This document shows, piece after piece, positions 23,228 through 33,930 of a DNA stretch of 64,000 nt. Positions within the stretch are counted from its first letter, which is position 1. Each line of letters starts with the position of its first letter. The position numbers were made by a program, and so were the translations under genes. The DNA is taken from NCBI GenBank assembly GCA_033807695.1, contig CM066309.1:3472001-3536000 (forward strand), in the 5' to 3' direction. The stretch comes from Daedaleopsis sinensis (lineage: Eukaryota; Basidiomycota; Agaricomycetes; Polyporales; Polyporaceae). The notes beneath the pieces were generated by a model. That model saw only the letters and a list, made by a program, of their open reading frames with translations. It had not been told where the DNA came from and did no database searches.

Positions 23228-24430
23228 CTAGTCGACATCCACTGGGTTCCAAGTAATCGTTCCATCCTTGCCACGGTCGAGGGCATCGAGACGACCCATA
23301 TCATCTCCGCTCAGCTCGAATCCATACACCTCAGCGTTCGAAACAACACGGATTGGATCCGCTGATTTGGGAAGAGGTGCGAAGCTATTGGGGTAGTCTG
23401 CGTCAATTGATACTCCGGATGGAGAGACAGATGATCAGCTCACGTACCCGCGCTGCAACGACCATCTCACTAGGATTTGGGCGGGCTTCTTCTTGTACTG
23501 GGTACAATCTAGTGTGAAATAACGTGCCTAGAGTTACATCTGTTTGACTTACTTTCTTCGCAATCTCGAGAATCGTAGGAATCTCCCATTGAGCACGCAT
23601 TAGCGGGGCGTAAGCTTCGATGACGATCCCGTGCTTGTTGCAATACTCCCTAATCTCATTCTGTTGATTCAAAGGATGCAGCTACACACGGGGATATTAG
23701 ATCAAAGCAGTTACGAGACTGAGAGTAGTATAGAAGTGTACGTACCTCAATTTGATTGATATCGGGAAGCTCCAAACCAGCCTCCCGAATCTCTTCCAGA
23801 TGTTTGACGCCGCTACATACGAAGTTGCTCGTGATAGGTCCTGGAAGTAAAAGCATGTAGCGACGTATAAAGACTCACTAGTTTGAGACACCAATGCAGA
23901 GGATCTTGCCCAGCTTCTTCGCTTGGATCAAAGCGCGCCATGTGTCGAGGCGGCGATCTTTGTTAGACATCGCGCTATGGATCAACATAGCATCGATGTA
24001 TTCGAAGCCAAGTGTTTTCAACGTCTCATCGACTGCTGAAATAGTAGTGTCGTATCCGTGTTCTTCGTTAGTGATTTTGGAAGCTATGAACGTCAACAGT
24101 GAGTTGGAGTCCGATATGTATATGTGTAGATAGAAACGCTACATACTGATAAAGACTTGGTCGCGCGGTACGCCGCTCTCTCGTACAGCTTGTCCTACTT
24201 GGTCTTCATTCCCATAGTAGCGAGCGGTGTCAATGTGTCTATAGCCAGCCTTGAGAGCTGCGAGACATGCTGGCTTGCAATTGTCGTTGAGATAGACCCC
24301 TAGTCCAAGGAGAGGCAAGTCTTTCCCTATGACACGATGAGTCGGCACCTTCAGCATCCAGAGCTGGTACGCGCATACCTGAACGTAGAGAGATGGTGGT
24401 ATCAATAGAGGGTTGCACCGGAGACGACAT
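23228..24430 (-). CDS. Aldo/keto reductase
   Basis: Seven exons: 24379-24430, 24147-24326, 23879-24083, 23746-23812, 23553-23681, 23448-23497 and 23228-23384; 279 residues. The TIM-barrel signatures are clear: SGKDLPLLGLGVYLN, GYRHIDTARYYGNEDQVGQA, TSKI, LGFEYIDAMLIHS, KLGKILCIGVSN, EIREYCNKHGIVIEAYAPL, and the cofactor segment LVRWSLQRGFAPLPKSADP. The catalytic tetrad Asp (HIDTA), Tyr (YYGNE), Lys (TSKI) and His (LIHS) is complete. Known chemistry: NADPH-dependent reduction of aldehydes and ketones in the cytosol. The exon 6-7 join (CGCGG/GTACGT to AATAG/CTTCGC) was chosen because it alone restores RGFAPLPKS. All six introns are 52-66 nt GT-AG. It is divergent from the FAD oxidase gene, with 967 bp between starts, and may share its control region. 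Confidence 0.93.
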
Positions 24431-25397
24431 GGGGTCACGGTAAGAGGGAAGGTTAGTAGTAGCGTACCCGCCGAGCTCGCGGCATATGTACACAACTGGC
24501 AGTGAGTGAGTGGAGTCAATTGGTTACTCCGAGGATTTGCAGTCAGTTCTCCTAACAGGTTCTAAGGCATAGTGCAGTTGGACGGCGGAACGATGTGATA
24601 GCTCTTCCTGTCAGATGACACTCAGATGATTGCGCCCGCGAACCGTCCGAACCATCTGAGCGTTATCAGGGATCGAGTCATCAGCACCTGTTAGATAGAA
24701 CAAGCCTGACCGCTCACTGAGTAGGACCCACAATTGCGTGCTCAATGTGGGTGTCTGAGAAACACCGTGTATCGCGAAGCCAATGTGCATATGTATTCCC
24801 TCAAGAATGGTCGGCGGCCAACACAGGTCTGCGCCGAGTTGCCCGGGGCGCTTGTGGGTCCATGGGAAATTTGTGGGGGCTTGTGCACATGAGTTTTGAC
24901 TTCTTGATGATCATTCCCTCTCCTCCTCCCTCCTTTGGCGACATGGACCAGACCGGCGGGACACGACGAGAAGACCAAGTCATCGAACTCAGAGTGAGAT
25001 TCCTACCTTCCTACCTTCTCGAGTCTGATTGCGTGTTCTGTTTTCTGGCACGAGTTTCATGAAAGTCTGAGACGCCGGTCTCCGGAATCGCGGCGGCGCA
25101 TGCTCCGAGTCGTGGGGAACGGCCCCTCTAACGAAAGATGGGGAACGAGGGTTTACGTTTAATACTTCTGCAGTCTCCCCTCTCATACAGACTGACTACT
25201 GTAGGCCTCATCCATCGGGAACTTGGACATCTACCTCGCCTCTGTACATGCAGTGCCTGCGTACTGCCTTTCCCTTCCTCGCATCCAAGCCAAAGTTCTT
25301 CACCGCAGGCCGCCAACGGGGTTCTGGATCTACAGCACACTCCACCACGTCGCCAACCGACTTATACTCGAACGGTGTCAACGCACCGGCACTCACC
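24431..25397. promoter_or_regulatory. Divergent upstream region of the aldo-keto reductase and FAD oxidase genes
   Basis: 967 bp between two divergent start codons. I see no gene. The part from 25248 is open in frame with the FAD oxidase and could encode a 50-residue N-terminal extension starting MQCLRTAFPFLASKPKFF, so the region may be shorter than listed. Confidence 0.4.
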
Positions 25398-27014
25398 ATG
25401 GACACCTTGAAGATTGAAGGCGTGATCCTGGATCCAGCATCAGGCGACGCTTACACCGCTGCCCTCCGCCGTAACTCAGATCTTTCTGTTCTTCCCGCCG
25501 CCTACATCGCACAACCCGCCGCGTACTCTGACATCACCTCCATCCTCGCATTCGCGATCTCTCAATCCCCTCCTCTCGAGATCGCTGTCAAAGGAGGAGG
25601 AGCACACTCTTCCACCTGGGCGAGTACAGCTGGGGGTATCGTCATAGATTTGTGCAAGCTCAATAAGGTTCAACTTGCGGAAGATAAGCAGTCGATAACC
25701 GTACAGGGAGGTGCGCTTTGGGGCGACGTTTACGACGTCACCGCAGAAGCGCAGGTGGATGTTGTCGGTTCACCGCTCTGGTTTGTCGGCGTCGGTGGTT
25801 TCACCTTGGGAGGAGGCTATGGCCCACTCAGTGGGAAGTACGGGCTCGCGATCGACAATCTCATGCGTGCAACAGTCGTCCTCGCTGATGGACGAATTGT
25901 CAAGACGAGCAGAGAAGAAGAACCCGATCTCTTTTGGGCAATTCGCGGTAAGTCGATAGTCGCCGCTGCGTTTGGGGATGAGGACTCAGACATGCTCTGC
26001 AGGAGGCGGCGGACAGTTCGGAATCGTCGTCGAGTTTGTATTCAAAACTCATCCCTTTACGGGGCCATACTCTGCCGGCGTACTGGCCTATCCCGGAACT
26101 GAGTTAGAGAAAATCGTTCAAGTCATCAATGCTAGTAGTTGTTCTTATTCGCATATCCCTGGTATCTGACTGCATTCATCAATAGGAATGGAAGAAGACG
26201 CAGAGCTCTGCAGAACGTTTTACGATGAATTTCTCACGTGGCCCAGCACCCGACTACAAGGCGAGTTTCACTCCTTAACTGGCCCAGTCGTTGTCTCATG
26301 GCCACACAGCCTTCTATAGTAATTCTCCCTACTATCCTCCATGACGAAGACGGCTCGCGTGCCAAAGATGCACTTGCGCCTTTTACTGGAGGATCCGTGA
26401 AGCCTGTTCTCAATAACGTTCGCGTCGCTCCCAACTTCCTCGCCATCGCTCATGCCGCAGACGCATCACTCGCCACGGCGCCACGGCGGCTTGTCATCCG
26501 CGGTACCATGTTCTCTGACTTCTTCCCCGACCTTCTTGTTGGGGTCTGGCTCAAATGGCACAAGTTCACGGAGGAGAACGAGGACGTCCGTGCCTCTGCT
26601 GTCCTGTGGGACCTGACGCTTCCTGATAGAATCACGGATGTGACGCCGGATGGATCAGCCCTCAAGACACGCGTGCCTCACTACTGGATGGCTGTACAAG
26701 GACGGTATGCCTGTCGCTATTGTGCGGAGGAGCTTGAGATAAGATACTCATATGAATGTTGTGACAGGTCGACGACGGACCAGTCGGTGGACGCATGCCG
26801 TGCGTTCACCGCAGAAGTTGTTGAGTTTGTCCGGGAGAAGAATGCAGCGCTCTCTGGGCAAGACCTTGGCTGGTTCCTTAATTTGTGCCAGGGAGAGGAG
26901 AGACCGCAGGACGTCTTTGGTGAGAACATCACTCGCCTTCGCGCGGTGAAGGCGAAGTACGATCCGATGAAGATATTCGGCAAAGGTGTTGTAATTCAGC
27001 CTGCTCAAGACTGA
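25398..27014 (+). CDS. FAD-linked oxidase, berberine-bridge-enzyme-like (PCMH/FAD_binding_4)
   Basis: Five exons: 25398-25947, 26003-26130, 26186-26260, 26310-26704 and 26768-27014; 464 residues. FAD-domain motifs are AVKGGGAHSSTWASTAGG (with the His expected to bear covalent FAD), ITVQGGALWGDVYD, VGVGGFTLGGGYGPLSGKYG, DNLMRATVVLADGRI and DLFWAIRGGGGQFGIV. The C-terminal segment RLRAVKAKYDPMKIFGKGVVIQPAQD corresponds to the berberine-bridge (BBE) motif. Known chemistry: two-electron oxidation of alcohols, sugars or alkaloid-like molecules with oxygen as acceptor. Two introns seem to use GC donors: 26131-26185 (AAT/GCTAGT) and 26261-26309 (AAG/GCGAGT); for the second a GT donor at 26265 with acceptor at 26319 also stays in frame. 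Start chosen at CACCATGG (25398); an in-frame ATG at 25248 is possible. No secretion signal is evident in the short form. Confidence 0.88.
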
Positions 27015-27035
27015 GCAGAGCTTGATGCTCGACTT

Positions 27036-27828
27036 GTTCTTTGTCTGTTCCTGTTCAAGTGCCTCGACGAAGTGTATTCCCACAATCCACAATTCGCTGA
27101 AAGCTCGCTGTCGCGAAATTAAGAAACGTCTGACTACTCTCTAGTCGACATTATCCTCGATCTGTATCTGGAACCTCACGCTCAAATCATGTATTACGGC
27201 GAGTTCGGATGGGTATCACACAAGCGGCTCGTACATGTTCCGATTGCTAAGCGTAAAGTTTGTTAAAACTACATCTGCTTCGTTGGCGGTGCGCGCGAGA
27301 ATTCTTGCGGAGTCCGCTGAGAAGATGTACTAGACGGTGACTCTTGAGGTTCCTGAAGATGGTGAGTCCACCCCCAAACCCGCATCAATCAGATGACAGA
27401 GCCCGAGTCCAAGGCATCTTCACAGGATGCAACGTTCTTTGTCTGTTCCTGTTCAAGTGCCTCGACGAAGTGTATTCCCACAATCCACAATTCGCTGAAA
27501 GCTCGCTGTCGCGAAATTAAGAAACGTCTGACTACTCTCTAGTCGACATTATCCTCGATCTGTATCTGGAACCTCACGCTCAAATCATGTATCACGGCGA
27601 GTTCGGATGGGTATCACACAAGCGGCTCGTACATGTTCCGATTGCTAAGCGTAAAGTTTGCTAAAACTACATCTGCTTCGTTGGCGGTGCGCGCGAGAAT
27701 TCTTGCGGAGTCCGTTGAGAAGATGTAGACGGTGACTCTTGAGGTTCCTGAAGATGGTGAGTCCACCCCCAAACCCGCATCAATCAGATGACAGAGCCCG
27801 AGTCCAAGGCATCTTCACAGGATGCAAC
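27036..27828. repeat. 398-bp tandem direct duplication, about 98-99% identical
   Basis: Copy 1 is 27036-27433 and copy 2 is 27434-27828. They start at the same GTTCTTTGTCTGTTCC and end at GGATGCAAC. I see three single-base differences (TATT/TATC, TTGTTAA/TTGCTAA, CCGCTG/CCGTTG) and one 3-nt length difference (GTACTAGACG against GTAGACG). The duplicated unit begins 21 bp after the stop codon of the FAD oxidase and ends inside a short reading frame beginning MTEPESKASSQDAT. It therefore doubles the intergenic region and the probable promoter of the seven-helix membrane protein gene. The near identity means the event is recent or the copies are homogenised. Confidence 0.95.
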
Positions 27829-28020
27829 CACTAGCATGCTGCCTCGTCCCATGAGCACAACACATTCGCCGGTGGGCGAAGCGCTCAGTCGCCCACAGAC
27901 CCTGCCTATGTGCACGCCCTGCGGAGAAGGCCTTCCGCGACAGCCATTTGAAGGCGAAAAAGACTGCGAGAAGTGCAGCACAGTCCCCATCCCAGAGATC
28001 TTTACAGTCCGACACAAATT

Positions 28021-29395
28021 ATGCCTATGCTCATTGACACCGCCGAGCTCGCCGGCCTCGCAGCAGAAGGGGGCCTGTATGGTACGTTTGTCTTACCCCG
28101 CTACCGTGCCCACCGTGTAGTTGAAGATGAGCACTGATCGTCTCAATATCATTCAGGCGTCTTCGTTTGCCTGTTCTGCATGTGCACGTATGATCTGGTC
28201 CGGCGGCGCACCCGGATGAAGACACAGCTCAGTTGGCCGATGGTCGTCTCCGGACTACTCCTCATTATGCTGGCCACGGCACGGTTCTGCGTCGACACAG
28301 CCAATGTGTTTGTTGCGTTCGTCGGTCACGACCCACGCGCGGAGCGTTTGGCATACCTCGCAGATGTCACTGAAGTCTTGTTCACAACCAAGCATAGTAT
28401 CTTGATCGCTGTTCTCCTGGTTGGCGACTCCTTTGTGGTAGGTACACGGCTCTTTGGAGTCACTATCCACTACATTCCCACTCCAAGCTGACCATACTCA
28501 TATCAGAACTACCGCTGCTGGATTGTATGGGGAAAGAATATCTACATTGTCCTTCTCCCAATCGCCCTCTCTATAACCAGTGCAGGTATGCTTCGTTCAG
28601 TAAAGTTCTCATTTCTACTCGGAATTGCGCTTAGACCATATGAACAGTATTTGGCTCGTACACTATGTGGGCGTACAGTAACCTGCCGCACGAGACTGTG
28701 CTCTCAGAAGCCAAATGGCTTAAGGCTTTTTTCTCTCTGAGTCTCGTCGCCAACGCACTAGCGACCTGTGAGTAGTATTTCAATGAGGTTGACGCCTCCT
28801 CCGAGCACTCCAGCTAACGCGAACATGTTTGCAGCTCTACTTGCGTACAGAATATGGTCCGTTGATCGCCAGATGAAGACACTAGGCATGTTGGACCGGG
28901 AATCAAGCCCTTCGAGTCTGACTCCAATTGTCCGAATCATTCTCGAGAGTGGGATTATCAACGCAGCTTACCTCTTTGCATACGTCATGACACTCGAGTT
29001 TGGCTCTCAAGGGCTCGAAATCATGTCTGAAATGGTGCGTATCAGTTTCGCTGACTCGGGTTGAAGTTCGGAACGACCTTCGACCAAGTCGTCGTGGTGC
29101 CTGACCATTTCCTGTACTGCCGCAGGCTACACCTCTCACGGGCATCATATTCTCCATCGTCATCCTTCGAGTGGGACAGAGACGGCATGATGATAGCTAC
29201 TATACGCAAAAGATATCCACGCTCAGCTGGGCCGCCGCGAAGAACGGGACGAACCGGTTAGGATTGACTCAGACTACCGCGACTGCTACCGCAACGGCTG
29301 ACGCTACCGGGGGTTCCAATATCGAGTTATTCCTTCATGACAACTCAAAGCCCGTCCATGAGCTAGAAATGATGTCTTTTAGTAACGATGCCTAA
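28021..29395 (+). CDS. Seven-helix membrane protein, DUF6533/DUF6534 type
   Basis: Six exons: 28021-28081, 28157-28437, 28507-28585, 28648-28767, 28835-29034 and 29126-29395; 336 residues. The start MPMLIDTAELAGLAAEGGLYG matches the usual opening of basidiomycete-specific membrane proteins. Seven hydrophobic segments can be counted: around VFVCLFCMCTYDL, WPMVVSGLLLIMLATARF, HSILIAVLLVGDSFV, NIYIVLLPIALSITSA, AFFSLSLVANALATSLL, IILESGIINAAYLFAYVM and GIIFSIVILRVG. The motif NYRCWIVWGKN between segments 3 and 4 is characteristic. The tail is Thr/Ala-rich and ends FSNDA. The family has no established function; members are very numerous in Agaricomycetes and resemble receptors in topology. A frame from 27788 (MTEPESKASS...) overlaps the start in another phase and could be part of a longer 5' exon, but no join was convincing. 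Its upstream region lies inside the tandem duplication. Confidence 0.85.
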
Positions 29396-29935
29396 AGTAC
29401 AAGCCGTGTAAAGACATCTTCGAACGGGTGTTGCGATAGCCGCCCCGGGCCACTGTACTACTACATAAGGCTCCAAGGACAGCGATCTGGAGGAAGATGA
29501 GCTGGACGATAGATAGTGTAGCAAGAATATGTCGCGGTCGATTTCGGGCGGTGTACTATAGTATATACTAGAGAGTTTATGATGATAGATGAAATGTGTG
29601 GCGCTTTCTGCACAGTGTCAGCGACTCGGAGTTGAAAAGGTTCATCGCTTGTCAGGTATCGATAAACCTCCAAACTCGTAGTACTAGATGCGAGTACAGT
29701 AGATAAATGAACTACAAGGCTGCTGCGAGTTTCCGCAGTCGCTTAGTGCGTTCCGACTTTCCGAGGTATTCAATTTGTATCAGTACTCGCGAATCCCCGG
29801 CGAATTCGTGATCTCGTTGCCCTTGGTAAAAAAGCACTGGATTAGAGGGTGTACCTCGATATAGAAGCGAGGCTATACTCACTGCTTCATTTCGAGGAGA
29901 GCGAGCCTGACCCGAATCAGCGAGGACGAGGACGC
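29396..29935. other. Intergenic between the membrane protein and ICMT-like copy B (convergent)
   Basis: 540 bp between two convergent 3' ends. No gene or repeat is evident; it should hold both terminators. Confidence 0.5.
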
Positions 29936-30765
29936 TCAGTAGACGAGTGGTAACACCCGGTAAGGCGTCTTCTTCGCCCATTCCTCCCACTCGTCTCTGA
30001 ACTCCTCTCTCAGCATCGCGTCCTCCGTTCTCGTCCTGTAGAGTAACCCCGCCGTGACCCATGTCAAGTGCGCCATGACCCCACAAGCCACGAGTCTCCC
30101 GGCTACCGAGTTGACCAACCCCGACTCTGCGAAGAACGTTCCGGTCCCCGGGAGCAGCAGCAGCGCACTGCCAGATACGATGAGGAGCCATCCTGAGTAG
30201 CTAGGGTGCCGCACGATGCTGTACGGTCCTGCCGTGACGAGTCGGTGGTCTTCACGTAGGCCCATCTCCCAGGTGAAAAATCGTCCGAGGGTACGGTGAC
30301 ACCAAGTCCGGATCAACCCTCCTGCGATACCCAGGAGACATCCTGCGACCGACGGGCCGGTGAGTCGCAATTGGAGGGATGCTATGTTCACATTGAACAG
30401 GGAGAACAAGTCGCCGACGATACGGTGAAAGGAGGATGTCTGTGGAGCGTGCTGGGCGAGCAGGGTGACCGCTTCAGCGACGGCGAGACTGCATAGAACC
30501 GTCTGCGTGCAGGGACACTGACTAGTCAGTGGTAGACTCGCAGAGAGCAGCATATAACTCTGACCTTCGCCACCGCCGTCGCCATTTTCTGTACGCTGGG
30601 AATCAAGAGCAGGAAGTCCGGACCTGCCACACGCTTCTCCTTGGGAAGTAGCGCAACCGTAGCCGGCGGCGACATGCCTAAGTATGCGCATGTCGCGTAC
30701 CCTAGGAGTATGGGAACCTTGAGTAGGGGTGTACTGATGAGGCATGGGACGAGTAGGGCTGGCAT
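29936..30765 (-). CDS. Isoprenylcysteine carboxyl methyltransferase-like protein, copy B
   Basis: Two exons, 30565-30765 and 29936-30502, with a 62-nt phase-0 intron (GTCAGA donor, GCAG acceptor); 255 residues. The N-terminal helix is STPLLKVPILLGYATCAYLG followed by MSPP. After the intron come TVLCSLAVAEAVTLLA, LIRTWCHRTLGRFFTWEMGL, GPYSIVRHPSYSGW, RTEDAMLREEFRDEWEEWAK and TPYRVLPLVY, the complete ICMT C-terminal signature. The intron falls at the same place as in the other four copies. It differs from copies C-E in having a longer loop before the catalytic part (RIVGDLFSLFNVN). Expected to be an ER membrane methyltransferase on prenylated cysteine by family knowledge; true substrate unknown. 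Confidence 0.9.
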
Positions 30766-31395
30766 GGAGAGCTTGCGGGACTCCCGAGTCAGGCATCACG
30801 GTCTATATGAGTATCCCAGCAGGGAATGCTGTCAGATCATAGATGACATTAATTGCTCTCGGCCGCTCGATTCTGCATGATGACAGGACGGCTTTACCTA
30901 TTAACACATGGCGATCCGAGTAAGGAACACCGCTTTGTGAGGGCACCGTGCAGTCGCTATCTTGCGGGATGCAATTGAATTGTCGCCGGCCGCTTCATAG
31001 TCCCGGATGACGCAACGTGCATATCCTTTGTGAATTAGTGTCCAGCCGACCTACCAAGCACCACAAGGCACCAAACCATGTACTCGTTCTCCCTGGTTGT
31101 GCGATGGACTCTCAAGGTACGATCTCGACCGGTGTATTTGCGGCAATCGATAACATACCAACTCCGACTTGACAGCGGTGCGAGCTGGTGCGGGGCCATT
31201 TCACGTAAGTTGAGGGAGCTCGCTACATAGATTATGAACGATGAATGGAAGCTGATGCTGACGAGTAAAATTGTTAGAACAGCTGACCGAAAGCGAGCTC
31301 AACCAGAGACCATAGAGTAACAATACCTATTATCGATAATCAACGAGAACAACTACTCACCTTTAATGCGTATTGAAAATGCCCCAGTAAGCATC
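30766..31395. other. Intergenic between ICMT-like copies B and C
   Basis: 630 bp holding the promoter of copy B and the 3' region of copy C. No gene or strong repeat is visible. Confidence 0.45.
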
Positions 31396-32208
31396 CTAGT
31401 ATATGTACGGGAACAAGCGATAAGGAGTATCCCTCGCCCAAGTCCCCCACTGTTCGCCGAACTCCTTCCTGAGTACGTAGTCCTCCTTCGGCACTCTGGA
31501 CAAGAGACCGACGCCCACAAATGACGCGTAACCCAACGCAACGAAAGCGGTGATTTTACCGGCGACAGTGTTCAATAGCCCAGACTCCACGACGTATGAT
31601 CCCGGGCTGAAGAGCACCATGAAGGCGCCGCCCGCGAGGAGAAGGTATCCGGTGTAGCTGGGATGCCTCACGATGGCGTACGGGCCGCTGGTCACGAGTT
31701 GGTGATCGTCCCTGATTGCGACCTGCCAGGTGAAGTACCGGCCGAGGGTCTGGTGGCACCAGACGCGGATGAATCCTCCTGCGAACCCGAGCAGACATCC
31801 CGCGAGGGACAGTCCGGTGAGGCGGAGCGAACTAGGGACATTTCCGTGCGCGGTAGGCACAAGGAGAGCGAGAACGTCATCCGAGAACGCGCACGGAATC
31901 TGTTGTGCAAGGATGACAACTGCTTCGGCGAGATTTAGGGCGCAGAACAGATACTAGCAAGTGAAAGTTCAAGCTCTCAAGTTGGCTCCACGAATTTTAG
32001 AGCAGCTCACCTTGAGTACTGTCATGGCAGGAACTTGAAACCACGAGGTCCTGCTCATCATGTCCGGTTGGGTAACACGCATGAGCTCAGTCTTTAGAGG
32101 GACGACCCTAGGTGGTGTCAATCCATAGTAGATACCGGTAACATGTGAAATGAGAAGGGGGATCTTGAGTAGCGGAGTTGTCAGTATCGTCGCCACAAGG
32201 AGGACCAT
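31396..32208 (-). CDS. Isoprenylcysteine carboxyl methyltransferase-like protein, copy C
   Basis: Two exons, 32011-32208 and 31396-31953, with a 57-nt phase-0 intron 31954-32010; 251 residues. Exon 1 encodes VLLVATILTTPLLKIPLLIS and the conserved GLTPP. Exon 2 begins YLFCALNLAEAVVILAQQIP and contains GGFIRVWCHQTLGRYFTWQV, GPYAIVRHPSYTGYLL, KEDYVLRKEFGEQWGTWARD and TPYRLFPYIY. The position after RHPSYTG is Tyr rather than the Trp or Phe of the other copies. All residues of the C-terminal methyltransferase signature are intact, so nothing suggests a pseudogene. Same strand and spacing style as copies B, D and E. Confidence 0.9.
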
Positions 32209-33117
32209 GTTGTGGTGAGGCTGATGCCGATGCCTTCCTCGTGCTGAGCTTATATACTTTCCAGTGACGTACTGCAATGTCTCTCGGATATGATCGTGAC
32301 TTGATTGGGACTAATCCTGAGCGCTGAGCCGTAGTACGTCACACGTAGTCTGAAAAAAGGTTGTTAGCACACTGATAATTTTACATTCTAAGTTTCTAAT
32401 TCACGAGAAGCTGGAGTGCTACCTGTAGAGTCCATTGATCAAGATTCGAAACGGATGGAATACTCAGCTTGTTGAGATATGTAAAATCCTGATCAATCCC
32501 CGCTGCCACGAGAGGCTTCCAATGGAGGAGACGACGGTACCGAGTAACAGCCTGAGCCATGACGGTAGCCGGAGGCAAGCTGTAAAATGTGCACAAGCCT
32601 GGAGCGCAGTGTGCGTGGGGCTGCGAGTCGATCAGATGCTTCAAATTTTCAAAGTTGGTGGTTCGGGTCAAGAGGAGAGAGGTAATATTCGTCGGAGGCG
32701 CTGATCAGCGTCACGTATACAACCGTGCCGCCAATGCCGCACACAGCCACCGCGGATGATACAAGTAGCACTAGGTGACTATCGCTGCTTCTAGCACTGT
32801 GACGGTCACTACGCTTACTTCTACAGTAGAAGTGAACCAGTAGCAGCAAGTAAGCTGGAGAAGAAGTCCGCATCATGACAGGATGGGGTGTTCAGCGCAG
32901 CACTAGCCTTACTAGTAAGTACAAGTACATACCAGGATCCGAGCTGTCCCGCAATTCTCGCCTGTGGTGGCAAATGGCAACTACTAGTCGCCATCATACT
33001 ATAGCGACGGCTGTAGGCCATATTTTTGAGCAAGCATTGGGGGTAGCATTGAGGATTCTATGTTGAGCAAGCATTGGGGGTAGCATTGAGGATTCTATGT
33101 AGCTGATCATGCCAACG
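32209..33117. other. Intergenic between ICMT-like copies C and D, with possible gene remnants
   Basis: 909 bp. On the minus strand 32649-32876 reads as a hydrophobic peptide (LVLLVSSAVAVCGIGGTVVYV) that could be a fragment of a membrane protein, but there is no gene structure around it. A 37-bp tandem repeat lies at 33026-33100 just past the 3' end of copy D. The promoter of copy C is at the left. Confidence 0.4.
33026..33100. repeat. 37-bp tandem repeat, two perfect copies
   Basis: A 37-bp unit beginning TTGAGCAAGCATTGGGGG repeats twice without mismatch, with the last base of copy 1 shared with copy 2 (33026-33063 and 33063-33100). It ends 18 bp from the stop codon of ICMT-like copy D, so it would lie in that gene's 3' untranslated region. 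Confidence 0.85.
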
Positions 33118-33930
33118 TTAATACACGTAGGGGATGAGACGATACTGAGTGTGCCTCGCCCACTCCTCCCACTCCGTCCCGAACTCCTTCTTCATCATCA
33201 AGTCCTCCGTATGCGTCCTATACAACATCCCCGCGCACACCCAGCCCGTACACACCGTCGCAAACACCGCGACCGCCTTCCCCGCTAGGTTGTCCCATAG
33301 CTTCGCCTCGCGGAAGAACGAGCCTCGGCTGTAGAGTAGTAGAATGTTCCCAACAGTGATGGAGATCCATCCGGTGTAACTCGGGTGGCGGACGATACTG
33401 TACGGCCCTGAATTGATGAGCTTGTGGTCGTCGCGCACGGCGACTTCCCACGTGAAGAACCGGCCGAGCGTGCGATGGCACCAGACGCGGATAAAGCCGC
33501 CCACGATACTGAGGCCGCAGCCTATCGAGGAGATCGCGGTGAGCTGCAGGGGGTACGATGAGCCGTCTCCGCTGGGAACCGAGATGGGGAGGAGCGACGC
33601 CAGCAGGCGGGGAACGGGCCAGGTCTGCGGCATCTGATGCACAACGAGGGTCGTTGCTTCAGAAAGGGCGACTGCGCAAAAGATGATCTAGCCGGTTGGT
33701 AAGGTCAGAGAGAGTATGAATGTCAGTGCAAGTGAGCGAGAAGTCGGGCTAACCTTCGCCGTCGCGAATGCTACCCGCTGGATGCCAGACGCACTAGAGA
33801 GGAAGTCGGGTATAGCGGCGCGCTGTCTTTCCTTGGAGGGAGGAGTTCGTGTAGGAGGACTCATGCCACGGTATGTGCCTATGGCATGACATACGAGAAG
33901 CGGGCCTTTGAGCAACGTCAGGGTGGACAT
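33118..33930 (-). CDS. Isoprenylcysteine carboxyl methyltransferase-like protein, copy D
   Basis: Two exons, 33754-33930 and 33118-33687, with a 66-nt phase-0 intron 33688-33753 (GTTAGC...CTAG); 248 residues. Exon 1 starts MSTLTLLKGPLLVCHAIGTY and continues RGMSPPTRTPPS. Exon 2 has IIFCAVALSEATTLVVHQMP, GGFIRVWCHRTLGRFFTWEV, GPYSIVRHPSYTGW, THTEDLMMKKEFGTEWEEWA and RHTQYRLIPYVY. The proline of the usual TPYR motif is Gln here (TQYR), a unique change among the five copies that might affect activity. Exon 1 is nearly the same as in copy E, so D and E form the most recent duplicate pair. Confidence 0.9.

Noticed and set aside
27788..28120. Frame MTEPESKASSQDAT... as the first exon of the membrane-protein gene
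   Set aside because: It is in another phase than the start at 28021 and no splice join keeps the frame; the family normally begins at the MPxxIDTAEL segment.
32649..32876. Hydrophobic minus-strand frame between ICMT-like copies C and D
   Set aside because: Contains one or two possible helices but no start, partner exon or family motif.
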